A stretch of 37,972 nucleotides of DNA from an uncultured Clostridia bacterium (lineage in GTDB: Bacteria > Bacillota > Clostridia > Oscillospirales > CAG-272), in NCBI GenBank assembly GCA_947631245.1, contig CANRKP010000019.1, positions 1-37,972 on the forward strand, in the 5' to 3' direction. Both the position numbers and the translations under genes were made by a program. The first letter of the stretch is position 1, and the number at the start of each line of letters is the position of its first letter. Positions 8,415-16,980 of this stretch are shown piece by piece. Below the pieces are notes generated by a model, which searched no databases, was not told the origin of the DNA, and saw nothing but the letters and a program-made list of their open reading frames with translations.

Positions 8415-9719
8415 TCAGCCGCCCTGTCCCGTCTCATTTTCACTCGCGCCGCCCGCCTCCGTATGGGACGGATGCGAAAAATCTATCGTGTAAGCCGAGG
8501 ACGAAAGACACAAAAGCGCCGTGCCGTCCCCCGTCGGTATTATGCGCTTCGCACCGACGCCGATCCCCGCCGTCCGCTCGGTGCCGTCCGAGGGATCTAT
8601 CATGACCGCGTGCCCCTGCGAAAGCAGGAACGCCTCGCCCGTGTCGGATACCGCCGCGTCGACGACCTTTTCCCCTATTACAGCATTGTAGCAAACGGAG
8701 GCTGCTGCGTCAAGTATGACGACGCTGTTTTCGGTTCCCGTCGCGTTTCTCGGAGAGGTAAGCATCACATATGCGTCCGACACGTCGTACATTCCGACGC
8801 CGCCGTGTATGTACGAACCCGAAAGCGTCCCGTCGCGACTGTAAATTCGGACCGACGCCGTCGTCAGCACAGAAAATCCGTCCCCCATCGTTTCGACCGC
8901 GAGCGGATATTCTCCCCCGATCCTGTCGCTGCCGGACTGGACGTCGGCGCCGACGTCGTAGAACGTCACGTCCGCGTAGTATTCGCCCTCGAGCACGCCG
9001 AACGACGTCACGGCGAGCCGTTTTCCGTCGTTTGATATCGCGGCGTCAGAGACGAAATCGCCTTTTGAATATTTCGTCCTGATCTCGAAATCTCCGCCGT
9101 AAAGGTACACCGTCGAGCGGTACTCGCGCCCGCCCGTCACGATGACGAAATCGCCGGAGTCCGCCATGTCGCAGGAGAGGATGGGATATTCGAGCGTCCC
9201 GCGGTACAGCTCCGAGAACGAGTTGCAGACCGAAAAGCCGTACCCGTCAAGCCCGCAGGTGAGGATGTATTTTTCCGATACGTCGACGAGCGGCGACTCA
9301 AACGACATCCCGACAGACAGCCCGACGGCGCCCGTCGGCGAGAAGAGCTTCTCCTCGCTGCCCGTCACATATAAAAGCTCGCCCTTATAAAGCCCGAAGC
9401 GCTGGATCGGCTCCGCCGAGTAAGACACGCCCGAAAACGCCGCCGCCCCGCCCGAGTTCACGTTTATGTCCCGCAGAAGATACATCATGTTGTCTATCGT
9501 TATCTCGCTGCTGAACGCCGTCATCATAAAAAGCGCGAAAAGGATGAACGCGGCGAGCGTCACGAGCCTTGCGAGCCTGTATTTTTTCGCGACAGAAAGG
9601 TAGTATTCGTTTTTGCCGCTTTCGCCGTCGTCCGCGCGCGGCAGCTCGACAGGCACGTCGGAAACGTCCCGTCTCCGTCCGAGCGAGACCTCGGAGGTGC
9701 GTCTCTTTTTCAGCTTCAT
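8415..9719 (-). CDS. DUF5711-like membrane-anchored beta-propeller protein
   Basis: This 434-aa protein has a basic, polar N-terminal segment of about 48 residues, one transmembrane helix (about 51-70) and a long extracytoplasmic domain. That domain is made of repeated beta-rich blades with recurring motifs such as DVSEKYILTCGLDGYGFSV and AAISNDGKRLAVTSFG, which suggest a WD40- or YVTN-like propeller. The pattern resembles the DUF5711 family of Clostridia, whose function is unknown. A GGAGG site precedes the ATG. It lies between truA and the cvpA-like gene, and the pairing with another envelope protein suggests a surface or envelope role. The family name comes from memory of the pattern. Confidence 0.65.
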   Translation of the reverse strand: MKLKKRRTSEVSLGRRRDVSDVPVELPRADDGESGKNEYYLSVAKKYRLARLVTLAAFILFALFMMTAFSSEITIDNMMYLLRDINVNSGGAAAFSGVSYSAEPIQRFGLYKGELLYVTGSEEKLFSPTGAVGLSVGMSFESPLVDVSEKYILTCGLDGYGFSVCNSFSELYRGTLEYPILSCDMADSGDFVIVTGGREYRSTVYLYGGDFEIRTKYSKGDFVSDAAISNDGKRLAVTSFGVLEGEYYADVTFYDVGADVQSGSDRIGGEYPLAVETMGDGFSVLTTASVRIYSRDGTLSGSYIHGGVGMYDVSDAYVMLTSPRNATGTENSVVILDAAASVCYNAVIGEKVVDAAVSDTGEAFLLSQGHAVMIDPSDGTERTAGIGVGAKRIIPTGDGTALLCLSSSAYTIDFSHPSHTEAGGASENETGQGG

Positions 9720-9746
9720 GTTCTCCCCGCCTCCTTTTCTTTATAT

Positions 9747-10508
9747 TCAGTATTCCACCCGACAGAGGTAGAGCCCCGAGGGCGGCAGCGTCGCCCCGGC
9801 TCGCGCCCTTTGCCGCGAGCGGATTATTTCGTCTATGTCGCATGCCGTGAGCTTTCCCCTCGCGGCGTCGAGCGCGGTGCCCGCCATCGTCCTTACCATT
9901 TTATATAAAAATCCGTCGGCGGTAACGGAAAAGACGATGAGCTCGCCCCGCCTTGCGACGCGGCATTCGGTTACGTTTCTCACGGTGTCCGTCACCTTCG
10001 AGCCGCTCGCCATGAACGCGGAGAAATCCCGCCTGCCCTCCATTTTGCGCGCCGCCTCGTCCATCGCCGCGAGCTCCGCGTCGGAGAGGGGCTGTATGCG
10101 GAGCGCGAACCCCTCGTAAAACGGGGAGCGCACCGGCGCATCGTAAAACAGATATTCGTAAGTCTTTGACTTCACGTCGTACCGAGGGTGAAACCCGTCC
10201 GGCACGCACTCGGCGGAAAGAACCGATATATCCTCCGGCAGACGCGCGTTGAGCGCGCGCGGGACAGAGTCCGCGGAGATGCGGCATGTGATATCGCCGC
10301 CATCGTCGTTTTCGAATGCGACGGCACACGAATATCCGCGCGCGTGCACCCCGCTGTCGGTACGGCTGCAGCCGGTGACGAGGCACCGCGTGCCGTAAAG
10401 CTCCGAGCATACCTTTGTCATCACGGACTGGACGCTTTTCGCGTTGTCCTGCGCCTGCCAGCCGCAGTAGCGCCTGCCGTCGTAAGCAAGTGTGAGCCGC
10501 AGCTTCAT
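9747..10508 (-). CDS. truA: tRNA pseudouridine(38-40) synthase TruA
   Basis: TruA converts uridines at positions 38, 39 and 40 of the tRNA anticodon stem-loop to pseudouridine. The protein is 253 aa, the normal size. It opens with the typical LTLAYDGRRYCGWQ segment, and the catalytic Asp is Asp51 in the GCSRTDSGVHA motif. A second conserved block, FLYKMVRTMAGTALDAARGK, forms part of the active site. Its ATG overlaps the ecfT stop by 4 nt, so it is probably translated by coupling. An ecfA1-ecfA2-ecfT-truA order is common in Bacillota. Confidence 0.96.
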   Translation of the reverse strand: MKLRLTLAYDGRRYCGWQAQDNAKSVQSVMTKVCSELYGTRCLVTGCSRTDSGVHARGYSCAVAFENDDGGDITCRISADSVPRALNARLPEDISVLSAECVPDGFHPRYDVKSKTYEYLFYDAPVRSPFYEGFALRIQPLSDAELAAMDEAARKMEGRRDFSAFMASGSKVTDTVRNVTECRVARRGELIVFSVTADGFLYKMVRTMAGTALDAARGKLTACDIDEIIRSRQRARAGATLPPSGLYLCRVEY

Positions 10509-11329
10509 AGCTTGAACGCGAACAGCGGGAAAAATACGTTCACCAAAACGACCGCCGCCGCAAGCAGCGCAAATACGGCGAGGAATACGACGTCAACTCT
10601 GCCGCAGCGCAAAACCTTCATCCTTGTTCTGCCCTCGCCGCCTCTGTAGCAGCGGCACTCCATCGCCACCGCGAGCTCGTCAGCCCGCCTGAACGCCGAG
10701 ACGAAAAGCGGTATCATCACGGGCAGAAGCGCCTTCGCGCGGGAGATGAGCCCGCCCGAGGAAAAGTCCGCGCCCCTCGCCTTCTGCGCGTTCATCACCT
10801 TGTCCGTCTCCTCAACGAGCGTCGGTATAAAGCGGAGCGCTATCGTCATCATCATCGAAAACTCGTGCACCGGCACCCGCAGCTTTGAAAGCGGGGACAA
10901 AAGTGACTCGAGCCCGTCCGTCAGCGAGAGCGGGGACGTCGTATACGTCAGAAACAGTCCGGAGCCGAGCATGAGGAAGCAGAGCCTCACCGAGACGAGC
11001 ACCGCGTTTATGACGCCCTTTTCGTATATGTGAATGAAACCGAACGAGAAGAGCTGCCGCCCTCCCGTCGTCATGAGCAGGTTTATGACCGTTGTAAATA
11101 TTATGATGAACAGTATCGGCTTCATGCCGCGCGCGTATACGGAGAGCGGGATCCGGCTCAGAAGCAGCAGCGCAAACGTGAATACCGCGAGCAGGAGGAA
11201 CGACGCGGCGGAGTTCACGACGAAGATGACGGTTATAAACGCTATAAGGGCGACGAGCTTGACGCGCGGGTCGAGCCTGTGCATCACGGAGTCGCCGGGA
11301 AAATACTGCCCGAGCGCTATGTCATGCAT
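10505..11329 (-). CDS. ecfT: ECF transporter transmembrane protein EcfT
   Basis: EcfT is the shared membrane scaffold of energy-coupling factor transporters and links the two ATPases to substrate-binding S components for vitamins or metals. The 274-aa protein has the N-terminal signature GDSVMHRLDPRVKL, several membrane helices, and the coupling-helix region with the ARG box (KARGADF) and the later FRRADELAVAMECRCY segment. It follows ecfA2 by 34 nt and overlaps truA. No S component is encoded in the window, so this is probably a shared group II module serving S components elsewhere. Confidence 0.95.
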   Translation of the reverse strand: MHDIALGQYFPGDSVMHRLDPRVKLVALIAFITVIFVVNSAASFLLLAVFTFALLLLSRIPLSVYARGMKPILFIIIFTTVINLLMTTGGRQLFSFGFIHIYEKGVINAVLVSVRLCFLMLGSGLFLTYTTSPLSLTDGLESLLSPLSKLRVPVHEFSMMMTIALRFIPTLVEETDKVMNAQKARGADFSSGGLISRAKALLPVMIPLFVSAFRRADELAVAMECRCYRGGEGRTRMKVLRCGRVDVVFLAVFALLAAAVVLVNVFFPLFAFKL

Positions 11330-11363
11330 CGCTGTTCACCCCCTTCTTTTTTGCCGCGGCAAA

Positions 11364-12224
11364 TCACCGCTCCCGCCCCTTTATGAGCTTCGCTAAAGCC
11401 TCCGCCACCCCGCGGACCGTGTATATGTCGTCCCCGAGCGGGACGCCGAGCGACGAGAGCTCGTATGCTATATCCGTTATCAGAGGAACGCCGAGCCCTA
11501 TCGCGCGCAGCTCGTCCCGCCTTGCGAATATCTCCTCGCGCGTGCCGTACATCGCGAGCCCGCCGTCCGCGAGCACCGCTATCCTGTCACAGTACGCCGC
11601 CATGTCCTCCATGCTGTGCGAGACAATTACGACGGACGCGCCCGTCGCCTCGGAATATTCCCTGATTCCCGAAAGGATCGAGGCGCGCCCCTTCGGGTCG
11701 AGCCCCGCCGCCGGCTCGTCGAGCACGAGCACGTCGGGTCTCATCGCCATGACGCCCGCGACCGCGGCGCGCCGCTTCTGTCCTCCCGACAGCTCAAACG
11801 GCGATTTGTCGAGCAGTTCAAAGCCGACGCCCGCGAACCTCGCCGCCTCGCGCACACGCTCGTCCGTCTCTTCTTCCGAGAGCCCCATGTTGTGCGGACC
11901 GAACGCGATATCGGCGCGGACCGTCTCGTCGAAGAGCTGATACTCCGGATACTGCATCACAAGTCCGACGCGGAACCTCACCGAGCGCAGCTTCTTTTTG
12001 TCCGCCCAAATGTCCTCCCCGTCAAGCAGGACCCTGCCGAAGTCGGGCTTTATGAGCCCGTTCAGCATTTCGACGAGCGTCGACTTGCCGGAGCCCGTAT
12101 GCCCTATGATGCCCGTTATTTTTCCTTCTTCTATCGTCAGCGTCAGATCCTTCACGGCGTGCGCCTCGAACGGCGTGCCCCGCCCGTATGTGTAGCTGAC
12201 GCCCTCGAGCCTTATCTCAGCCAT
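11364..12224 (-). CDS. ecfA2: ECF transporter ATPase EcfA2
   Basis: This is one of the two ABC ATPases of the ECF module. It has Walker A GHTGSGKST (41-49 from the ATG), the Q-loop VMQYPEYQLF, the signature LSGGQKRR and Walker B VLVLDEPAAGLDP. The frame can be opened at a GTG at 12233, but the ATG at 12224 sits 8 nt after a GGAGG site and is the better start. That start overlaps the last codons of ecfA1 by 8 nt, which implies translational coupling and equal dosage of the two subunits. Confidence 0.95.
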   Translation of the reverse strand: MAEIRLEGVSYTYGRGTPFEAHAVKDLTLTIEEGKITGIIGHTGSGKSTLVEMLNGLIKPDFGRVLLDGEDIWADKKKLRSVRFRVGLVMQYPEYQLFDETVRADIAFGPHNMGLSEEETDERVREAARFAGVGFELLDKSPFELSGGQKRRAAVAGVMAMRPDVLVLDEPAAGLDPKGRASILSGIREYSEATGASVVIVSHSMEDMAAYCDRIAVLADGGLAMYGTREEIFARRDELRAIGLGVPLITDIAYELSSLGVPLGDDIYTVRGVAEALAKLIKGRER

Positions 12225-13128
12225 TCGCGTCACCTCCGCGCAGAGGCAGCGCCCCGAGCCGCAAAAGCTCGTCTCTTATGTGCCGCGCGCACGCGCCGGC
12301 GTCCGGCGTTTCGGGCAGTTGTCTTACCCCGAGCCCGCGCAGCTCGTATAAGAGCGCCGTCGACTGCGGCACGTCAAGGCTGACGGCGCGCAGCTCCTCG
12401 GCGCGCGAGAATATCTCTCCCGGCTTTCCGTCAAGGCAGACGCGCCCTTCGGAAAAGACGACGACGCGGTCGGCGAGCGCCGCCTCCTCCATCTCGTGCG
12501 TGATGTGTATTATCGTAATTCCGCGCTCGCGGTTCAGCTTGAGTATCGTGTCCATTACCTCGCGCCTGCCGGACGGGTCGAGCATAGACGTCGACTCGTC
12601 GAATATTATGCACTCCGGCAGCATCGCTATTATGCCCGCGACGGCGACGCGCTGCTTCTGCCCGCCCGAAAGATGCGACGGGGACGAGAGCGCGTATTTT
12701 CTCATTCCGACGGCGTCGAGCGCGCCGTCGACGCGCGCCCTTATCTCCTCCGGCGGTATGCCGAGGTTTTCGGGTCCGAACGCGACGTCCTCCTCGACGA
12801 CGGAGGCGACTATCTGATTGTCGGGGTTCTGATGCACCATCCCGATCCTGCGCCTCACCTCGAACACGGTGTCCTCGTCGGGCTCCTCGTGGGAGCTGAC
12901 GAGCTTCCCGTCGACGTATATCTCCCCCTCGTCGGGGATGAGTATCATATTTAGTAGCTTCGCGAACGTACTCTTCCCGCTGCCGTTGTGACCGAGGATC
13001 GCGGTGAACTCGCCGCGCTCAAACGAAAGCGAGATGCCGTCGAGCGCCGTATGGCGCACGCCGTCCGCGTCCTCATACGCGAATTTGAGTCCGCGCGTCT
13101 CTATAAACGCGCTCACGGCAGCCACCAT
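12217..13128 (-). CDS. ecfA1: ECF transporter ATPase EcfA1
   Basis: This is the partner ABC ATPase of the ECF module. It has Walker A GHNGSGKST (46-54), the Q-loop MVHQNPDNQIV, the signature LSGGQKQR and the Walker B region CIIFDESTSMLDP, where the usual EAT is EST. The ATG at 13128 lies inside the end of the preceding methyltransferase gene and has no clear ribosome binding site. A GTG at 13116 overlaps that gene's TGA stop (GTGA) and has GGTGG 5 nt upstream, so the true start may be 13116, removing four residues. Confidence 0.94.
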   Translation of the reverse strand: MVAAVSAFIETRGLKFAYEDADGVRHTALDGISLSFERGEFTAILGHNGSGKSTFAKLLNMILIPDEGEIYVDGKLVSSHEEPDEDTVFEVRRRIGMVHQNPDNQIVASVVEEDVAFGPENLGIPPEEIRARVDGALDAVGMRKYALSSPSHLSGGQKQRVAVAGIIAMLPECIIFDESTSMLDPSGRREVMDTILKLNRERGITIIHITHEMEEAALADRVVVFSEGRVCLDGKPGEIFSRAEELRAVSLDVPQSTALLYELRGLGVRQLPETPDAGACARHIRDELLRLGALPLRGGDANG

Positions 13129-13970
13129 GCGGACGCGCCGCAGGGGAGCGCGCCGCCCGCAGACGTCACGGGGAGCGCGAGCTCTCCCGACTCGAGCCTC
13201 CCGCCGCGCCTGTTTTTTATCTCGGCGCGCAGGATGTACTCCATCGAAAGGGGCGAAAGCCCCGTCGTATACGAATTAACAAGGAAAAACACAGGCGTGT
13301 CTGAAAGAAGGCGCGCCGCCTCCGAGACGAGCTCGTGTATGCTGTCCTCGAGCCGCCACACCTCGCCCGACGGTCCCCTGCCGTACGAGGGCGGGTCCAT
13401 CACGATACCGTCGTATCTGTTCCCGCGCCGTATCTCGCGCGCGACGAACTTTTTGCAGTCGTCGACGATATAGCGGACGTGCGCCTCGCCGAGACCCGAG
13501 AGGGAGAGATTTTCCTTCGCCTGCGCCGTCATCCCGCGTGAGGCGTCGACGTGGCAGACGGACGCGCCCGCGGCGGCGCACGCCGCCGTCGCCCCGCCCG
13601 TGTACGCGAACAGGTTGAGCACGCGGCACTCGCCGCGTCCGCGCCGTATCAGCTCCCCCATGCGGTCCCAGTTGACCGCCTGCTCGGGAAAAAGACCCGT
13701 GTGCTTAAATCCCATCGGGTGTATGCCGAACCGCAGCTTCCCGTATGAGATCTCCCATCTCTCCGGCAGCTTGCCGCGCCATGACCCGCCTCCGCGCTCG
13801 GAGCGGGTGTAGACGCCGTCCGCACGCTCCCAGCGGGGATCGGTCTTTTCCGTATTCCATATGACCTGAGGGTCGGGGCGGATGAGGATGTATTTTCCCC
13901 ACCGTTCGAGCCGCTCGCCGCCTGAGCAGTCGAGGAGCTCGTAGTCGACCCATTTATCCGATATCCACAT
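13113..13970 (-). CDS. Class I SAM-dependent (rRNA-type) methyltransferase
   Basis: This 285-aa protein is an S-adenosylmethionine-dependent methyltransferase most like the RlmI/RlmK 23S rRNA cytosine methyltransferase group. After a beta-rich N-terminal segment, the SAM-binding motif I reads VLNLFAYTGGATAACAAAG, followed by HVDASRGM (motif II) and the catalytic-region motif IV MDPPSYGRGP. Dedicated PUA-domain sequence is not obvious, and the protein is shorter than E. coli RlmI, so the exact RNA target is open. It lies 29 nt after ruvC and overlaps ecfA1 by 16 nt. Confidence 0.82.
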   Translation of the reverse strand: MWISDKWVDYELLDCSGGERLERWGKYILIRPDPQVIWNTEKTDPRWERADGVYTRSERGGGSWRGKLPERWEISYGKLRFGIHPMGFKHTGLFPEQAVNWDRMGELIRRGRGECRVLNLFAYTGGATAACAAAGASVCHVDASRGMTAQAKENLSLSGLGEAHVRYIVDDCKKFVAREIRRGNRYDGIVMDPPSYGRGPSGEVWRLEDSIHELVSEAARLLSDTPVFFLVNSYTTGLSPLSMEYILRAEIKNRRGGRLESGELALPVTSAGGALPCGASAWWLP

Positions 13971-13999
13971 ATTTCTTTTCTTTCGTATCCCGATTTTTT

Positions 14000-14497
14000 T
14001 CAGAGGTTATAATATTTCGCAAGCGGCGAGCCCGCGCTGTTTGCGTGGCAGATGGCGACGGCGAGCGCGTCCGCCGTGTCGTCGGGCTTAGGCGGCGACG
14101 GCAGGCGCAAGAGAGACGTCACCATCGCTATCACCTGCTGCTTTGTCGCCCTGCCGTATCCGGCGACCGACTGCTTGACCTGAAGCGGCGTGTATTCCGA
14201 GACAGTGAGCCCGTATTTCCGCGCCGTCATCACGATAACGCCCCTTGCCTCCGCGACCGTGATGCCCGTCTTTTGGTTCGTGTTCCAAAAGAGCTCCTCC
14301 GCCGCGAACTCCGTCGGGTGATAATGCTCTATTATCTCGCAGAAATCGCGGTAGAGGGACAGGAGCCTGTCCTCCGTCTTCATGCCCGCCGGCGTCGTCG
14401 CCGAGCCGTATCCGAGCACGCGGAATCTCCCCCTGTCGTGATCTATGACTCCCCAGCCCGCAATGGCGATACCGGGGTCAACGCCGAGTATTATCAT
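14000..14497 (-). CDS. ruvC: Holliday junction endonuclease RuvC
   Basis: RuvC cleaves Holliday junctions symmetrically during recombination and repair, working with RuvAB. The 165-aa length is typical. The four acidic metal ligands are visible: Asp7 in GVDPG, Glu67 in FAAEELF, and Asp140 and Asp143 in PDDTADALA. A GGAGG site lies about 11 nt before the ATG. ruvA and ruvB are not in the window. The gene is first in the long minus-strand run and has the promoter at 14553-14581. Confidence 0.96.
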   Translation of the reverse strand: MIILGVDPGIAIAGWGVIDHDRGRFRVLGYGSATTPAGMKTEDRLLSLYRDFCEIIEHYHPTEFAAEELFWNTNQKTGITVAEARGVIVMTARKYGLTVSEYTPLQVKQSVAGYGRATKQQVIAMVTSLLRLPSPPKPDDTADALAVAICHANSAGSPLAKYYNL

Positions 14498-14552
14498 TTT
14501 GAAAAAGTCCTCCGGCTCGCCTTTCTTTGGGCATACTCATACATAATAAAAG

Positions 14553-14581
14553 ATTATATCACAAAGGCGTGCGCTTGTCAA
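14553..14581 (-). promoter_or_regulatory. Promoter of the ruvC-mrp gene run
   Basis: Read on the minus strand, consensus TTGACA (14576-14581) and consensus TATAAT (14553-14558) are separated by 17 nt. It is the only perfect promoter I found ahead of the eleven-gene run. Confidence 0.85.
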
Positions 14582-14719
14582 AGCGTTCGGGCAATCTCGG
14601 AGCTTTTCACACAAAAATGAACGCGCCGGTCTCATTTCCCGTCTTATTTGACATGCGGCGGCACATAATATCGGCATGGGCGGAGCAGTTATCAAAGGCA
14701 ACTGCGCTGACGCGCCATC

Positions 14720-14749
14720 TTGACAAAAAACCCGAAAATGTGGTATAAT
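14720..14749 (+). promoter_or_regulatory. Promoter of dxs
   Basis: TTGACA (14720-14725) and TATAAT (14744-14749) are separated by 18 nt. The TTG at 14720 that could open the dxs frame is part of this -35 box, so the coding start must lie downstream. Confidence 0.8.
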
Positions 14750-14788
14750 TTGCTCAGCTACATGAAAAAGAAAGCGAAACGGACCGTC

Positions 14789-16660
14789 ATGCTGGAAAGA
14801 ATAAACGGGCCCGAGGATATAAAAACCCTCTCCGACGACGAGCTTCAAACGCTCTCCGCCGAGCTTCGGCACGTTATAATACAGACGGTGTCCGAAAACG
14901 GAGGACATCTCGCCTCAAATCTCGGATTTGTGGAGGCGACGCTCGCCATCCACCGCGTCTTTGACGCGCCGCGGGACAAAATAATATTCGACGTCAGCCA
15001 TCAGAGCTACGCGCACAAGCTCATCACCGGCAGGCGGGACAGCTTTTCGACGCTGCGGAAGACAGGCGGCGTCTCGGGCTTCACAAATCCGCACGAGAGC
15101 CGGTACGACCCCGTTTTTGCGGGTCACAGCGGCAGCTCGATCTCGACCGCGCTCGGCTTTGCGGCAGCCGCGAAAAACTCCGGCAGCGGAGCTTACGCCG
15201 TCGCCGTCGTCGGTGACGGCTCGTTCACGAACGGGATGATATACGAGGCGATAAACAACTGCGCCGAGCGGCGCGGCCTCAACCTCATCATAATCCTGAA
15301 CGACAACAAGATGTCGATATCGGAAAACGTCGGCGGCATCTCGCGCCACCTGACGCGCGCGCGCACGAGCCGCGAATACCTCACGCTGAAGCATTCGCTC
15401 GACGATTTCTTAGCCGCGATCCCCGTCATCGGCACCCCGATCGCAAAGGCGCTCAAATGGTTGAAGGACAGCTTCAAACGCATCTTCATCCGCGACACGC
15501 TGTTCGAGAACCTCGGCATCCCCTACGTCGGTCCCGTCGACGGGCACGACATAGCGCGCATGACGTCGGTCCTCACCGAGGCGAAGGAGCGCGGCGGCGT
15601 CTGGCTCATCCACATCGTCACGAAGAAGGGGCTCGGCTATAAGGACGCCGAGGACCACCCCGAAAAATACCATTCGACCGGAAAATTCGACCCCGAGGTC
15701 GGCGTCACCGGCACATCCGAGAGCTTCACCTCCCGCTTCGGCGAGACGCTCTGCCGCCTCGCGGGCGCGGACAGGAAGATATGCGCCGTCACCGGCGCGA
15801 TGAGGGACGGGACCGGGCTCACGGATTTCTTCCGCCGCTTCCCTGACCGCGCGTGGGACGTCGGCATCGCGGAGGAACACGCCGTCGCATACTGCGGCGG
15901 GCTCTCCCTTTCGGGCATGAACCCCGTTTTCGCCGTATACTCCACATTCGCGCAGCGCGTGTTCGACCAGGTGTTCCACGACGTCGCGCTGAACGGCGCG
16001 CACATCACGCTCGCGCTCGACCACTGCGGCATCGTCCCCGGCGACGGCGTCACGCATCAGGGCGTATTCGACGTGCCGCTCTTCTCCCCCATTCCGAACA
16101 CGACGATATACTCGCCCGAGACGTATTCCGAGCTCGACGAGTCCCTCTCGCTCGCGCTCGCCGGAGGCGGCGTCCGCATCGTGCGCTACCCGAAGGGAAG
16201 CGAGCACGTCTACGACAGAACTGGATTTGAAAAATACGGCGGCTCCATGACCGCAAGGCTCCCCGACGGCAGGCGGGACGCCGTCATCGTCACATACGGC
16301 ATTATAGCGGAGGAGGCGACCCGCGCCGCCGACGCGCTCGCGGGGGAATACGGAATAGGCGTCGTCAAGCTGATCCGCGTCCACCCGATAGACGAGGAGG
16401 CGCTGCTCCCGCTTCTCGGAGACGCAAATGTCGTCTACGTCCTCGAGGAGGGCATGAGGAGCGGAGGCGTCGGCGAGGCGCTCTCGGCGCTGCTCGCGAA
16501 AAACGGCGGCGGACGCCGCGTCGTCATCCGCGCGATAGACGAGAGCTTCGTTCCGAACGGGGACAGGGAGTCTCTGCTCGCCCGCTTCAGGCTCGACGCG
16601 CGCTCGGTCGAGGCGGAGCTCCGCTCCGTGCTCGGCGCGCCGGGAGGGGATGAAGCCTGA
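14789..16660 (+). CDS. dxs: 1-deoxy-D-xylulose-5-phosphate synthase
   Basis: Dxs is a thiamine-diphosphate enzyme that condenses pyruvate and glyceraldehyde 3-phosphate. It is the first step of the MEP isoprenoid pathway and also feeds thiamine and pyridoxal synthesis. Visible features are SGGH-type ENGGHLASNLG near the start, DVSHQSYAHKLITGR, the ThDP-binding VVGDGSFTNGMIYEAINN, GPVDGHD, and the transketolase-like AEEHAVAYCGG and YSTFAQRVFDQ segments. The start at 14789 (MLERINGPEDI) aligns best with the family. An ATG at 14762 is in frame but only about 12 nt past the -10 box. Neither start has a strong ribosome binding site. The protein is about 623 aa and is encoded alone. Confidence 0.95.
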   Translation: MLERINGPEDIKTLSDDELQTLSAELRHVIIQTVSENGGHLASNLGFVEATLAIHRVFDAPRDKIIFDVSHQSYAHKLITGRRDSFSTLRKTGGVSGFTNPHESRYDPVFAGHSGSSISTALGFAAAAKNSGSGAYAVAVVGDGSFTNGMIYEAINNCAERRGLNLIIILNDNKMSISENVGGISRHLTRARTSREYLTLKHSLDDFLAAIPVIGTPIAKALKWLKDSFKRIFIRDTLFENLGIPYVGPVDGHDIARMTSVLTEAKERGGVWLIHIVTKKGLGYKDAEDHPEKYHSTGKFDPEVGVTGTSESFTSRFGETLCRLAGADRKICAVTGAMRDGTGLTDFFRRFPDRAWDVGIAEEHAVAYCGGLSLSGMNPVFAVYSTFAQRVFDQVFHDVALNGAHITLALDHCGIVPGDGVTHQGVFDVPLFSPIPNTTIYSPETYSELDESLSLALAGGGVRIVRYPKGSEHVYDRTGFEKYGGSMTARLPDGRRDAVIVTYGIIAEEATRAADALAGEYGIGVVKLIRVHPIDEEALLPLLGDANVVYVLEEGMRSGGVGEALSALLAKNGGGRRVVIRAIDESFVPNGDRESLLARFRLDARSVEAELRSVLGAPGGDEA

Positions 16661-16673
16661 GAGGCATTGCAAA

Positions 16674-16701
16674 CGCAAAATTTTTGTCAAAAAAATTTGC
16701 G
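16674..16701 (+). terminator. AT-rich hairpin after dxs
   Basis: The arms 16674-16685 and 16690-16701 pair with one mismatch and lie 13 nt past the dxs stop codon. They are AT-rich and are followed only by A- and T-rich sequence, so this is a weak terminator candidate. Confidence 0.4.
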
Positions 16702-16720
16702 GAAAAAGAATTTTTTACGC

Positions 16721-16749
16721 TTGACACGGCGGGAAAGATGTGCTATTAT
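16721..16749 (+). promoter_or_regulatory. Promoter of the tRNA-Arg gene
   Basis: TTGACA (16721-16726) and TATTAT (16744-16749) are separated by 17 nt and end 20 nt before the tRNA. Confidence 0.8.
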
Positions 16750-16769
16750 AGTTAGGCTCGATTGAGTAC

Positions 16770-16842
16770 GCGCCCTTAGCTCAGCGGATAGAGTGCCCGG
16801 CTACGAACCGGTAGGTCGAAGGTTCGAATCCTTTAGGGCGCG
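16770..16842 (+). tRNA. tRNA-Arg (anticodon ACG)
   Basis: The gene folds as a complete cloverleaf. The acceptor arms GCGCCCT (16770-16776) and AGGGCGC (16835-16841) pair perfectly. The D arm is present, the anticodon loop reads CTACGAA with anticodon ACG, and the T loop is TTCGAAT. The outermost anticodon-stem pair appears to be a C-T mismatch. The 3' CCA is not encoded. The ACG anticodon reads CGU, CGC and CGA after A34 deamination to inosine. It has its own promoter and a strong terminator. Confidence 0.95.
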
Positions 16843-16901
16843 AAAAGAACACCGTGTATTCGCGGATGTGAAAGCATCCCGTGTGCGGTGTTCTTTTTTT
16901 T
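16843..16901 (+). terminator. Terminator of tRNA-Arg
   Basis: A 12-bp perfect stem (16843-16854 with 16886-16897) encloses a second small hairpin and runs into a T-tract, immediately after the tRNA. Confidence 0.85.
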
Positions 16902-16980
16902 CCCCCTTTCCAGCGGGGGCTTTATTTTTTCTCTTCGATGATGTATAATCTTATCGTAAGGAAAGAAAAGGAGGCGCCCG

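Noticed and set aside
15410-16690. 426-codon open frame on the minus strand opposite dxs
   Set aside because: It is a shadow of a G+C-rich gene: Arg/Ala/Val/Asp-rich sequence, no ribosome binding site, and complete overlap with the well-supported dxs.
16770-16842. tRNA-Arg as an integration site for an island carrying the Card1-like gene
   Set aside because: I found no second copy of the tRNA 3' end downstream, no integrase gene, and the following genes match the local base composition.
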